Of a stretch of 64,000 nucleotides of DNA, positions 38,251 to 47,515 are shown one piece after another; position 1 is the stretch's first letter; each line of letters begins with the position of its first letter. A model generated the notes under the pieces. That model saw only the letters and a program-made list of their open reading frames with translations. It was not told where the DNA came from and did no database searches. A program made the position numbers and the translations under genes. The DNA lies in assembly GCA_937942435.1 (NCBI GenBank), contig CALDEM010000006.1, forward strand, positions 84,565 to 148,564, read 5' to 3'. Origin of the DNA: an uncultured Saprospiraceae bacterium (GTDB lineage Bacteria; Bacteroidota; Bacteroidia; Chitinophagales; Saprospiraceae).

Positions 38251-38516
38251 GTCTAAAAAAGTTTTGCAAGAAGCTTTAGCCTGAGTTATGCCATCTAAAC
38301 TTGAGAATGTCGAATCTCTTTTAACAGAACTGGTCAATGTTTGTATTGAAAATACTCGGCATAGCTCCAACTATGACTGCGTTTTTCGCTTTAACCTTGA
38401 CAACTTCTTTTTAAAATCTTCTCCGACACATTCACATTTAGATGGTATTGATGTGATGAAGATGGCTCCTTGCTGTTGTTTAATATTTGATTTACAAACC
38501 TTAAAGTGTTGCATAG

Positions 38517-38524
38517 TATCTTTG
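38517..38524 (+). promoter_or_regulatory. Bacteroidetes-type -7 element upstream of the truncated globin gene
   Basis: TATCTTTG matches TAnnTTTG; a good -33 element is not obvious. Confidence 0.35.
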
Positions 38525-38546
38525 TACTCAGTCTAAGAGAATTAAT

Positions 38547-38939
38547 TTGAAAAAAAAACTTGATGACGTTGCTACTGTTGCAGATGTTGAGAGGCTCGTA
38601 ACCTTCTTTTATGCGCGAGCGATGCAAGATGAGCACATAGGTTTGTTCTTTACAGAAGCAGTGCCTCTAAATCTTGAAGAGCACTTACCGAAGATTGTTA
38701 AGTTTTGGACATCAATACTCTTAGACACTAACGATTATAAAGATAATCCTATGCTCAAGCACATAGCACTCAGTCAAAAGGTGAACATCAATAAATCACA
38801 CATGTCACGATGGCTTTCTCTTTGGAAAGGCTCTATAGATAAACTTTATAACGGCCCAAAGGCAGATCTTGCTAAATCAAGAGCTGAACAAATCGGCATT
38901 CTAATGCTTAGAAAAATTAGAGAAAGCGAGCAGTACTAA
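38547..38939 (+). CDS. group III truncated hemoglobin-like protein
   Basis: TTG start. FFYARAMQDEHIGLFFTEAVPLNLEEHLPKIVKFWTSILLDTNDYKDNPMLKHIAL...HMSRWLSLWKGSIDKLYNGPKAD. Confidence 0.85.
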   Translation: MKKKLDDVATVADVERLVTFFYARAMQDEHIGLFFTEAVPLNLEEHLPKIVKFWTSILLDTNDYKDNPMLKHIALSQKVNINKSHMSRWLSLWKGSIDKLYNGPKADLAKSRAEQIGILMLRKIRESEQY

Positions 38940-39748
38940 TTTTGATAATCAGGTTTTCTCTTGGCCATCTGAGCCATAAATGACTCTTTAAGATCATCTG
39001 ACATCAAGTAAGCCGCGTTAAATGTTCCCATATATTTCAACGACTCATCAACCGTATGGTCTCTTGTGTATAGGAGCATCTCTTTTGTACCCCTGATTAC
39101 CAGGGGTGACTTAGCAGCGATCGTTTCTGCTATCTCAGTTACACCAGTTATCATATCTTCTTTAGATGCATAAGATTTGTTAGACAGGCCGATCTCTTTG
39201 GCCTCAGGACCATAAACATTACGTCCAGTATATGACATCTCTGCCATCATACCTGCACCTATAATTTTAGGAAGTCTTTGCATCGTTCCTATATCGGCAA
39301 CCAAACCCATATCTACTTCTTTGATACAAAAGTATGCATCGTCAGTACAATATCTTATATCACATGCAGATACGATATCTACACCGCCGCCTATACATGC
39401 TCTATGCACAGCTGCGATCACAGGCTTTCTACACTTTTCTATGGCAGTGATGCAATCCTGGAGGTGATAAATCACCTTTCTCATCTCTTCTCTCTTACGA
39501 CCTTCGCACTTGATATGATCATGCTTGCTTATATCCATTAGCATAGACAGGTCGATCCCAGCACAAAAGTTTTTACCAACTCCGCCTAGTACAACTACAC
39601 GCGCTTCAGGATTGTCATCCAAATGTTCAAAGACAGCTTTCATCTCCTTCCAAGCTTCCTCATGCAATGAGTTAGACTTTTCAGGTCTATTAAAATTTAG
39701 ATGAGCAACGTGATTTCTAATTTCTAAAGAAAAGCTATGAAGTTCCAT
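38936..39748 (-). CDS. enoyl-CoA hydratase/isomerase family protein
   Basis: LGGVGKNFCAGIDLSMLM, AAVHRACIGGGVDIVSACDIRYC. Confidence 0.9.
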   Translation of the reverse strand: MELHSFSLEIRNHVAHLNFNRPEKSNSLHEEAWKEMKAVFEHLDDNPEARVVVLGGVGKNFCAGIDLSMLMDISKHDHIKCEGRKREEMRKVIYHLQDCITAIEKCRKPVIAAVHRACIGGGVDIVSACDIRYCTDDAYFCIKEVDMGLVADIGTMQRLPKIIGAGMMAEMSYTGRNVYGPEAKEIGLSNKSYASKEDMITGVTEIAETIAAKSPLVIRGTKEMLLYTRDHTVDESLKYMGTFNAAYLMSDDLKESFMAQMAKRKPDYQN

Positions 39749-39816
39749 TATACAATTTGTAAATTTTAAAAACCCAATCTCGTTTAATTGAGATGGCTTC
39801 TATATTGTTATTCTAA

Positions 39817-40602
39817 TTAAGTTAGTACTGGTGCATGAAGTATACCACCATCATTGACCAATACTGAGCCGGTCATATATGAAGAAGCTTCACTTGCCAA
39901 AAACACAGCAAGTCCTGCCATCTCATCTGGCATAGCCATTCTGCCCAAGGGGATGTTCTTTTTGAATTTTTTCAAGTTTTCTTCATCTGCCCATAGAGCT
40001 GTACTCAACTTTGTTTTTACCAATCCTGGGCAGATTACATTGACTCGGATATTATCCTTGCCCCATTCTGCAGCTTGGTTTTGAGCCAACATAACGAGAC
40101 CTGCTTTACTAAGATTGTATGCAGCAAATCCTGCAGTTGCATGTAGTCCTTCAATCGAGCTAATGTGGATCACACTTCCTCCCCCAACAGCCTTCATATG
40201 AGGATACGCCAACTTGCTCAACTCCATCGGAGCATTGAGGTTGATGTCCATCGTTTTTTGATATGCTGCTGCTGGCATCTGTTCTATTGGGCCAAAGTAT
40301 GGGTTGGTACCCGCATTGTTAATGATACAATCTATACGACCATATTTTTCAATTGTCTTTTCGATTAGATTAACGCGTTGTTCCTCTTGAGCAACATGAC
40401 ATGCTATACCAACAGCTTCAAGTCCATCTGACTTAAATCCTTCTGCTACTTCCTCTACAGCTTCTTGTTTCCTACTACTGATCACTACACTTGCACCATG
40501 TTCGGCTAAACCTCTCGCCATTGCCTCTCCTATACCTTTACTTGCACCTGTTATAATCGCAACCTTTCCCTCCAGGTTAAATAATGATTTGATCCTTGTC
40601 AT
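39817..40602 (-). CDS. SDR family oxidoreductase
   Basis: AIITGASKGIGEAMARGLAEHGASVVISSRK, NNAGTNPY, YNLSKAGL, TGSVLVNDGG. Confidence 0.92.
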   Translation of the reverse strand: MTRIKSLFNLEGKVAIITGASKGIGEAMARGLAEHGASVVISSRKQEAVEEVAEGFKSDGLEAVGIACHVAQEEQRVNLIEKTIEKYGRIDCIINNAGTNPYFGPIEQMPAAAYQKTMDINLNAPMELSKLAYPHMKAVGGGSVIHISSIEGLHATAGFAAYNLSKAGLVMLAQNQAAEWGKDNIRVNVICPGLVKTKLSTALWADEENLKKFKKNIPLGRMAMPDEMAGLAVFLASEASSYMTGSVLVNDGGILHAPVLT

Positions 40603-40620
40603 GTTATCTTCTTTTTATAA

Positions 40621-41658
40621 TTATTCTATAATGTAAAGGTCTCCGTCTTCAGCTAGAAGCACAGAACCTTCATAAACTTCATCAAGATCTGGAGCATAGA
40701 ATCTTCTACTGATCGGATTTTCTGGTGCTGGACCTAGATGTGTTAATATCAACTTTTTCGCTCCAGCTGCAGCAGCTACTTCCGCCGCCTCTCTTGGACT
40801 GGTATGATAATCTAATATGTCAGTGAGGATAGTGGTTCCTCTTCTATTATTATTTTCTTTTTGGATCGCAATAGCTCTTTTTATTAAGTCAAATGCTAAA
40901 GCTTCATGAAGAAGTATATCAGCGTCCTTAGCATACTTGACAACTTGGTCTGATCGCTTAGTGTCACCACTGATGACAAGGGACTTTCCTTTATACTTGA
41001 TTCTATAGCCTAAAGCAGGGCTGATGGGTTCGTGATCTACTGCAAATGCCTCTACAGTCACTCCTCCTTGATCATAAACTTTTTGATAACCCATGGCATC
41101 GAGTGTTATCGTATGACTCACTGGCAAAGCCATGGCGATATCAAAAAACTCATCTCCATGATGGTCCACTCGAAATTGATTTTCAATCCCCATAAACTGT
41201 GACATGCCTTGGACGATTGTATCCAACGGATCTGGACCGTGGAGATGTATAGGATTTGTCCTTCCTATTAACCAACTTCGATTGATCAACTCTGGTAAGT
41301 CTATATAGTGGTCCGCATGCCAATGAGTTATAAAGATTCTTTCTAATTGATCCATCGGAAGCCTTAAGCTCTCTATCGCTCTTGATGCACCTGGCCCTAC
41401 ATCAAATACAAAGAACTTGCCTCCGACAAAAACAGCGTTGCACGATCTAACTCTTTCACCTGGCAAAGGAGATCCTGTCCCAACCGTCACTAACTTGATA
41501 TCGTCGTTATCCTCAAGCAGGTCTGTTCTAAAGCTCAACGCGTCAGATTGTCTACTGATAAATCGGTCGACTAGTTTCTCCTGATTTATAAATGCAAATA
41601 CTCCGACAAATATTAAAAGGAGAAATAGGACCAAAAGTATATAGGATAATTTCTTCAT
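40621..41658 (-). CDS. MBL-fold metallo-hydrolase (RNase Z-like / arylsulfatase-like), membrane anchored
   Basis: N-terminal TM segment; LVTVGTGSPLPGERVRSCNAVFVGG, IFITHWHADHYIDLPELI, YRIKYKGKSLVISGDTKRSDQV. Confidence 0.87.
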   Translation of the reverse strand: MKKLSYILLVLFLLLIFVGVFAFINQEKLVDRFISRQSDALSFRTDLLEDNDDIKLVTVGTGSPLPGERVRSCNAVFVGGKFFVFDVGPGASRAIESLRLPMDQLERIFITHWHADHYIDLPELINRSWLIGRTNPIHLHGPDPLDTIVQGMSQFMGIENQFRVDHHGDEFFDIAMALPVSHTITLDAMGYQKVYDQGGVTVEAFAVDHEPISPALGYRIKYKGKSLVISGDTKRSDQVVKYAKDADILLHEALAFDLIKRAIAIQKENNNRRGTTILTDILDYHTSPREAAEVAAAAGAKKLILTHLGPAPENPISRRFYAPDLDEVYEGSVLLAEDGDLYIIE

Positions 41659-41677
41659 ATAACTTTTTACAAAATAA

Positions 41678-41706
41678 AAAGGCCTGTAATGATACTACAG
41701 GCCTTT
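41678..41706 (-). terminator. Terminator-like hairpin between the fadB/J-like gene and the MBL gene
   Basis: AAAGGCCTGTA-ATGATAC-TACAGGCCTTT, perfect 11-bp stem with T/A-rich flanks. Confidence 0.78.
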
Positions 41707-41725
41707 CAATTTTTCATATTAAGTT

Positions 41726-44014
41726 TTAATAACCTAACTGAGCATACACTTTAGCAAGTGTATCTTTTTTAAGGTCATCTACTGTTGCTTCTATACCTAT
41801 AGAGTTTGCATAAGCGACTAACTCAGGTTCTAACATAGACCCAATCTCAGATTTGCTCTTAGCGCTCTTACCATATTCGTGGATAGACTTCCCATCTTTT
41901 GCAAAAGCTCTAAGGCTATCAGGCACTGAGAATCTGTTGCCAAATCTCTTAGTAAAATCATCACACTCTGATATGAATGTGTCCATACCTACATAGTCGA
42001 TATAGGACAAGGCTCCACCTGTGTAGATTGGAAATCCAAATCCCATAATACTTCCGATATCTCCATCCTTAGTTGAAGTCAATACACCTTCATCAAGACA
42101 TCTAAATGTCTCCAAAGCCATACGATGTAGCATACGCTTTCCTACTGTCTCTTTGTCCAAAGTCTCAACATCTGACTTAAATATAGTCTTGAGTTCAGGC
42201 CACAATCTCTTCTTACCTTTCTCTGGATAATCGTAGAAGCCTTTGCTATTCTTCTTGCCATGACGACCGTGATCATCTACAAGCATCTTGCCGATTTTAT
42301 AAAATCTATCTTGCTCAGGAAGCTTGTTAGGACTCGGATCACTTTCGTAAACGAGGATACCTAATGTCAGTGATACTTCATCAGTCACTGCAAGAGGACC
42401 AACTGGCATACCCTTCGTCTTAGCAACGTTTTCTATCATAGCAGGTGGCACTCCTTCTTCCAGCATAAACACGCCTTCAGAACAATATGTACCAAACGTC
42501 CTTGAAGTAAAGAACCCTCTACTATCATTAACAACGATCGGTGTCTTTCTAATTGAAACAACATAATCAATTGCTGCTGCTATAGCTCTATCATTTGTTT
42601 TTTCACCAACGATGATCTCTACAAGAGGCATCTTATCTACTGGTGAGAAAAAGTGAATACCGATAAAATTTTCTGGTCTATCTGAAGCCTTCGCCAAAAG
42701 CGTAATTGGAATAGTCGACGTGTTAGATGCGTATACCTTGTCAGCTTCAAGAACAGCTTCTGTCTGGGCTGTAACTTTTGCCTTCAATTCTGGATTTTCA
42801 AATACCGCTTCTATCACCATATCACAACCTTTAACCGCATTGGGATCGTCAGTTGCATGGATTCTGGCAAGTACAGCATCCGCTTTTTCTTGCGTCATCT
42901 TACCTCTACTCACTCTCTTTTTGAGTAGAGCTGTACTATAAGATTTTCCTTTCTCAGCACCTTCCATCGTTACATCTTTCAGTACGACATCCATACCTGA
43001 TAGTGCAGATACATAAGCGATCCCCGCTCCCATCATACCCGCGCCAAGGATTCCTAATTTCTTGATTTCATACTTGTCAAAACCAGCTGGTTTTGCTTTT
43101 CCTTTGCTTGCATCTTGGATCGCGAAGAAGCCTGTACGGATCATGTTTTTAGCTTCTTTAGACATGATCACTTTCGTGAAATATCTAGCCTCAATCTCCA
43201 ACGCTCTGTCAAACTTCACTTGGATGCCATCGTGGATAACACTCAATATCGCGCCTGCTGCTGGATAGTTACCATGTGTTAGTTTACGCACGTTGCCAAT
43301 TCCTCCAACCATCGTCTGAACTCCGTTAGGTGTAAACAATCCACCACCTGGTATTTTATGCTTTCTGTCATCCCAAGGCTGCACAGCGCTAGGTGTCTCC
43401 ATCAACCACTTCTTAGCAGCTGGTATCAACTCCTCTTGGGTATCAATAGTCGCATGGATCAGTCCAGCAGACTTTGCTTTAGCCGGTGTGTAGTTGGTTC
43501 CTTGAAGGATAGCCATCATCGCTGGCTGCAGTCCCATCAAGTAAGGTGCTTTGGCGGTACCTCCACCACCTGGGAAAAGTCCAACTTTTATCTCTGGAAA
43601 TCCAATCTTAGTCTTTGGATTATCCACCGCTATTCTGTGGTGACAACAAAGACAAACTTCTAATCCACCACCAAGAGCATGACCATTGATCGCTGCGACA
43701 AATGGCTTGCCACCTGTCTCTATGTCCCTCATATGCTTGTGCATCATAAGTGAGTTCTGATAAAAGGCTTCTGCATCCGTAACCTCTTTTTCTAACATCT
43801 TTAGATCAGCTCCAGCCATAAACATACGACGCGAAGAAGTGACGATGACACCTTTAACTTTATCGTCTGCAATCGCTTGTTTCGTTACGTCAAAGAATGT
43901 TTCCATGAAGTCCGGGCTAAAAAGATTAGCCGGATGGTCTTCCATATTGATTGTGATCAGTCCGATACCATCGGCATCTATGTCGTATGAAAGGATTTTA
44001 TTTTTAAATGACAT
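41726..44014 (-). CDS. 3-hydroxyacyl-CoA dehydrogenase/enoyl-CoA hydratase bifunctional (FadJ/FadB-like)
   Basis: N-terminal crotonase domain (AINGHALGGGLEVCLCCHHRIA) plus HAD domain (LGILGAGMMGAGIAYVSALSG, GIHFFSPVDKMPLVEII). Confidence 0.95.
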   Translation of the reverse strand: MSFKNKILSYDIDADGIGLITINMEDHPANLFSPDFMETFFDVTKQAIADDKVKGVIVTSSRRMFMAGADLKMLEKEVTDAEAFYQNSLMMHKHMRDIETGGKPFVAAINGHALGGGLEVCLCCHHRIAVDNPKTKIGFPEIKVGLFPGGGGTAKAPYLMGLQPAMMAILQGTNYTPAKAKSAGLIHATIDTQEELIPAAKKWLMETPSAVQPWDDRKHKIPGGGLFTPNGVQTMVGGIGNVRKLTHGNYPAAGAILSVIHDGIQVKFDRALEIEARYFTKVIMSKEAKNMIRTGFFAIQDASKGKAKPAGFDKYEIKKLGILGAGMMGAGIAYVSALSGMDVVLKDVTMEGAEKGKSYSTALLKKRVSRGKMTQEKADAVLARIHATDDPNAVKGCDMVIEAVFENPELKAKVTAQTEAVLEADKVYASNTSTIPITLLAKASDRPENFIGIHFFSPVDKMPLVEIIVGEKTNDRAIAAAIDYVVSIRKTPIVVNDSRGFFTSRTFGTYCSEGVFMLEEGVPPAMIENVAKTKGMPVGPLAVTDEVSLTLGILVYESDPSPNKLPEQDRFYKIGKMLVDDHGRHGKKNSKGFYDYPEKGKKRLWPELKTIFKSDVETLDKETVGKRMLHRMALETFRCLDEGVLTSTKDGDIGSIMGFGFPIYTGGALSYIDYVGMDTFISECDDFTKRFGNRFSVPDSLRAFAKDGKSIHEYGKSAKSKSEIGSMLEPELVAYANSIGIEATVDDLKKDTLAKVYAQLGY

Positions 44015-44063
44015 TTATAATTTCTCTTTTCTTATTTTCTAATTAGGATATTCTAATCGTAGA

Positions 44064-45266
44064 TTATACTCTTTCGATAATTGTAGCGATACCCATACCA
44101 CCACCGATACAAAGTGTCACAAGTCCTGTGCCCTTACCTTGTCTCTCCATCTCATCAATCACTGTACCCATCAACATACATCCAGTTGATCCAAGTGGGT
44201 GCCCTAAAGCGATAGCTCCACCATTAACATTGACCTTATCATGAGGAACACCAAGATCTTGCATCGCTCTCAATGGTACTACTGCGAATGCTTCATTGAT
44301 CTCCCACAAGTCAATATCTCCTACTTCCATGCCTACTTTCTTCAGAGCCTTACGACATGCAGGTGCTATACCTGTTAACATCATAGTTGGGTCTGTACCC
44401 ATCACACCGACTGACTTTATCCTTGCTCTTGGCTTCAACCCAAGTTTCTTTCCAACAGCTTCACTACCAACAAGAGCAAGTGATGCTCCATCAACTATGG
44501 CAGATGAGTTACCTGCGTGATGTACGTGATCTATAAACTCAACTTCTGGGTATTTATCTAATGCAACTGCGTCAAAACCACCCATCTCGCCGATCATGGC
44601 AAATGAAGGCTGAAGTCCTGAAAGAGTTTCTACAGTGGTACCAGGTCTTACATTCTCATCTTTCGTGAGCATGGTGATACCATTTACGTCAGTGACATTG
44701 ATTCTTGACTTAAACAAGCCAGCTTGCTCAGCCGCTAAAGCCCTTCTCTGTGATTCTGCAGCAAATGTGTCAACATCGTTTCTGCTAAACCCATATCGAG
44801 ACGCGATCAAATCAGCTGATACACCTTGTGGTATAGCATGACCTGGAAGCGCCACAGCTGGATCCATCATAAGTGCTCCTCCGTCAGAGCCCATCTTCAC
44901 ACGGGACATACTCTCTACTCCGCCAGCAATCAAAAGCTCTGAGAAGCCTGACTTGACATAAGCGGCCGCTTGATTAATTGATTCTAACCCTGATCCACAA
45001 AATCGATTGAGTGTTACGCCACATAGGTGGTCTCCATATCCAGATTGCTGCGCCGCTGTCTTTGCGATGTTGGCTCCTTGGTCCATCACTTGAGTAACAC
45101 AACCTAAGATGACGTCCTCTACCAACTCAGGATCAAAACCATGCTTAGCTCTTAGTTCTTTTAAGACTTGAGTTACAAGATGTGTCGGAGTCACGGTGTT
45201 AAGCGCTCCTTTCTTATTGCCCTTTCCTCTTACAGTTCTAATGGCATCATAGATATAGGCTTCCAT
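44064..45266 (-). CDS. fadA: acetyl-CoA C-acyltransferase (thiolase)
   Basis: TLNRFCGSGLESINQAAAYVKSG, EINEAFAVVPLRAMQDLG, VNVNGGAIALGHPLGSTGCML, TLCIGGGMGIATIIE. Confidence 0.95.
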   Translation of the reverse strand: MEAYIYDAIRTVRGKGNKKGALNTVTPTHLVTQVLKELRAKHGFDPELVEDVILGCVTQVMDQGANIAKTAAQQSGYGDHLCGVTLNRFCGSGLESINQAAAYVKSGFSELLIAGGVESMSRVKMGSDGGALMMDPAVALPGHAIPQGVSADLIASRYGFSRNDVDTFAAESQRRALAAEQAGLFKSRINVTDVNGITMLTKDENVRPGTTVETLSGLQPSFAMIGEMGGFDAVALDKYPEVEFIDHVHHAGNSSAIVDGASLALVGSEAVGKKLGLKPRARIKSVGVMGTDPTMMLTGIAPACRKALKKVGMEVGDIDLWEINEAFAVVPLRAMQDLGVPHDKVNVNGGAIALGHPLGSTGCMLMGTVIDEMERQGKGTGLVTLCIGGGMGIATIIERV

Positions 45267-45368
45267 AATTATAATTTTTGTTCTTTCTTAATTATTTAGT
45301 CAGGTGTGTTAATTACACGAGTCTTGTAAGTAACAAGATTCGCAACCGATGGTTTTTGTGTTTTGCCT

Positions 45369-45388
45369 TATTGGCACATTTGCCAATA
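45369..45388. promoter_or_regulatory. Candidate TetR operator 1 (perfect inverted repeat)
   Basis: TATTGGCA-CATT-TGCCAATA, 8-bp arms, in the fadA/tetR divergent region. Confidence 0.65.
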
Positions 45389-45519
45389 GATCAAGTCATC
45401 AAATGTAAAGCATTAAAGTGACTATGCGCAAGACTTTATTGTGTTTTGTGCTTATCAATCAAAACATTATTAAAGATTGAAAGTTGGGTTATTGTCACAA
45501 ATGCTGCATATTGCGCATT

Positions 45520-45539
45520 ATTTGGCATTTTCGCCAATA
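45520..45539. promoter_or_regulatory. Candidate TetR operator 2
   Basis: ATTTGGCA-TTTT-CGCCAATA, 15/20 identical to operator 1; ends 16 bp before the TetR ATG. Confidence 0.6.
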
Positions 45540-45555
45540 ACCTGAATAGATAAGT

Positions 45556-46248
45556 ATGGAAACGACACTTACCTCTAACACAACAAAAAATCCTCGTCAA
45601 GGAAACAACAATATTAAGAGGAAGCCAGGAAGACCTACGGCAGATGCGGAGATCAACATCGAGCACTTGTGTGATGTAGCAGTTAATATATTTGCTGAGA
45701 AAGGATATTCAGGTACAACGACCACTGAGATCACTAAGAAGGCAGGTGTAGCCAGATCTTTGATTCACTATTACTTTGGGAACAAAGAAGAGCTTTGGAA
45801 GGCTTCAATCAAGAGATTAGCCAATGAGTTCATCACACAATTTGAGCAATCAAAGAAGATTCACAAGGATCTTGATGGCGTGCAGATGATCAAAGTTGTC
45901 ATCAGACAGTTGGTTCACTTTTACGCTAAGTACCCTGCATTTCCTAAGATAGTTGCTCAAGAGATGGATGAGCATTCTGAAAGAAGTGAGTGGATCATCA
46001 CTAACTTAATCTATCCATTATTCAACTTAACTGGAGAGCTCTTCAAAAAGCAGAGGAAGATTGGCAATGTCAAAAGAATCAATAAGGAGTTTCAACCCAG
46101 CCTACTAATGGGTATGGCCAGCAGTTTTTTTTCAAACCCTTACTTGATAAAGCATCTATACGATGTCGATACTAATGATGAAGAAGTGATAGAGCGATAT
46201 GCCGATGCGGTGGTGGAGATATTCTGTCATGGGTTTGTGGCTCGATAG
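45556..46248 (+). CDS. TetR/AcrR family transcriptional regulator
   Basis: CDVAVNIFAEKGYSGTTTTEITKKAGVARSLIHYYFGNKEELWKA helix-turn-helix. Confidence 0.95.
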   Translation: METTLTSNTTKNPRQGNNNIKRKPGRPTADAEINIEHLCDVAVNIFAEKGYSGTTTTEITKKAGVARSLIHYYFGNKEELWKASIKRLANEFITQFEQSKKIHKDLDGVQMIKVVIRQLVHFYAKYPAFPKIVAQEMDEHSERSEWIITNLIYPLFNLTGELFKKQRKIGNVKRINKEFQPSLLMGMASSFFSNPYLIKHLYDVDTNDEEVIERYADAVVEIFCHGFVAR

Positions 46249-46296
46249 ATTATAAACAATTAGCGCTCCCTTTAAATCCAGGCTCATCTGAGTTGT

Positions 46297-46304
46297 TAAC
46301 TTTG
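46297..46304 (+). promoter_or_regulatory. Bacteroidetes-type -7 promoter element upstream of the epimerase gene
   Basis: TAACTTTG exactly fits TAnnTTTG, 16 bp upstream of the ATG at 46321. Confidence 0.5.
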
Positions 46305-46320
46305 CGCCACAATCATACAT

Positions 46321-46734
46321 ATGCGCAAAATCGAACACATAGGCATAGCAGTTAAAGATCTGTCCAACGCAGATCAAGTCTATGAGCAACTACTAGGTGT
46401 AGCTCCTTATAAGCACGAAGAGGTCAAGAGCGAACACGTAACCACATCTTTTTTTAGAGTAGGCCCTAATAAAATCGAGTTGGTACAATCTGATCATCCC
46501 GATAGCGCCATATCCAAGTTTATTGAGAAGAGAGGCGAAGGATTACATCATATTGCATTTGACGTTCCCGATATCCGCGCAGAGATGAGTCGACTCAGAG
46601 AGCTTGGATTTCGATTGCTCAGTGAGGAGCCAAAGAAAGGTGCAGACAACAAACTCATATGCTTTGTACACCCCAAATCTGCCAATGGCGTCTTGATAGA
46701 ACTTTGCCAGGAGATCCCTACAGATGCAGCTTGA
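46321..46734 (+). CDS. mce: methylmalonyl-CoA epimerase
   Basis: MRKIEHIGIAVKDLSNADQVYEQLLG, HHIAFDVPDIRAEMSRLRELGFRLLSEEPKKGADNKLICFVHPKSANGVLIELCQE. Confidence 0.93.
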   Translation: MRKIEHIGIAVKDLSNADQVYEQLLGVAPYKHEEVKSEHVTTSFFRVGPNKIELVQSDHPDSAISKFIEKRGEGLHHIAFDVPDIRAEMSRLRELGFRLLSEEPKKGADNKLICFVHPKSANGVLIELCQEIPTDAA

Positions 46735-47494
46735 CACATCGACGATCATTATAGCGATCTTGGGTGGCTTATTAGCAGGTGTTGTTAACACACTCGCAGG
46801 AAACGGTTCAGCCATCACCTTGAGCATCATGACTGAGATCATCGGGCTTCCGCCAAATGTGGCCAACGGCACCAATCGAGTCGGAGTGTTATTGCAATCC
46901 TGGTCATCGAGTTACTCATTCTACAAGAATAAAAAGATTGATTTGGCTCAAGCCAAATGGCCGATCATATCTGCAACCATTGGGGCAGTCAGTGGTGTAA
47001 TAGTAGCAATCAATGTATCCAATGAAGCCTTTCAGACAGTATTCAAGTACTTGCTAGTGGTGATGTTCTTCGTGATTCTGATCAAGCCAAAACGCTGGCT
47101 AAAGAATCAGGACATTACCATCATCAATCATCCACTTGCCTTACCCATGTTCTTCTTGCTTGGCTTTTATGGCGGATTTATACAAATGGGTATGGGCATA
47201 GTATTCTTGGTGGTAACAGTGCTCATACTCAAGTACGACCTTATCTCAGCTAATGCCTTAAAGACAATCATAGTCGCAGTATACACTTGCATAGCTGTTG
47301 CGATGTTTCATAACAGTGGATTGATAGACTGGAAGGTAGGTCTTACTATAGGCGCGGGCCAAGCAGTTGGAGGCTATCTTACAGCAGAGTTCGCTTCTAA
47401 ATATCCTTCTGCCCAATATTGGGCCTATGGACTACTTATTGTTATGGTGCTTCTTGCCATATTAAGCACCTTTGGTATCTTAGAGCATAGCTGA
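46724..47494 (+). CDS. TSUP family transporter (TauE/SafE-like)
   Basis: Multi-TM; GGLLAGVVNTLAGNGSAITLSIM...GLPPNVANGTNRVGVLLQS. Confidence 0.9.
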   Translation: MQLDTSTIIIAILGGLLAGVVNTLAGNGSAITLSIMTEIIGLPPNVANGTNRVGVLLQSWSSSYSFYKNKKIDLAQAKWPIISATIGAVSGVIVAINVSNEAFQTVFKYLLVVMFFVILIKPKRWLKNQDITIINHPLALPMFFLLGFYGGFIQMGMGIVFLVVTVLILKYDLISANALKTIIVAVYTCIAVAMFHNSGLIDWKVGLTIGAGQAVGGYLTAEFASKYPSAQYWAYGLLIVMVLLAILSTFGILEHS

Positions 47495-47515
47495 CTAAAT
47501 GAGGACTGAACTAAC

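Noticed and set aside
38288-38636. Short ORFs on both strands upstream of the globin gene (38288..38536 + and 38391..38636 -)
   Set aside because: They overlap each other on opposite strands and the minus one runs into the globin gene; no family match, more likely intergenic/leader sequence.
43358-43663. 101-aa plus-strand ORF
   Set aside because: Antisense to the FadB/J-like gene.
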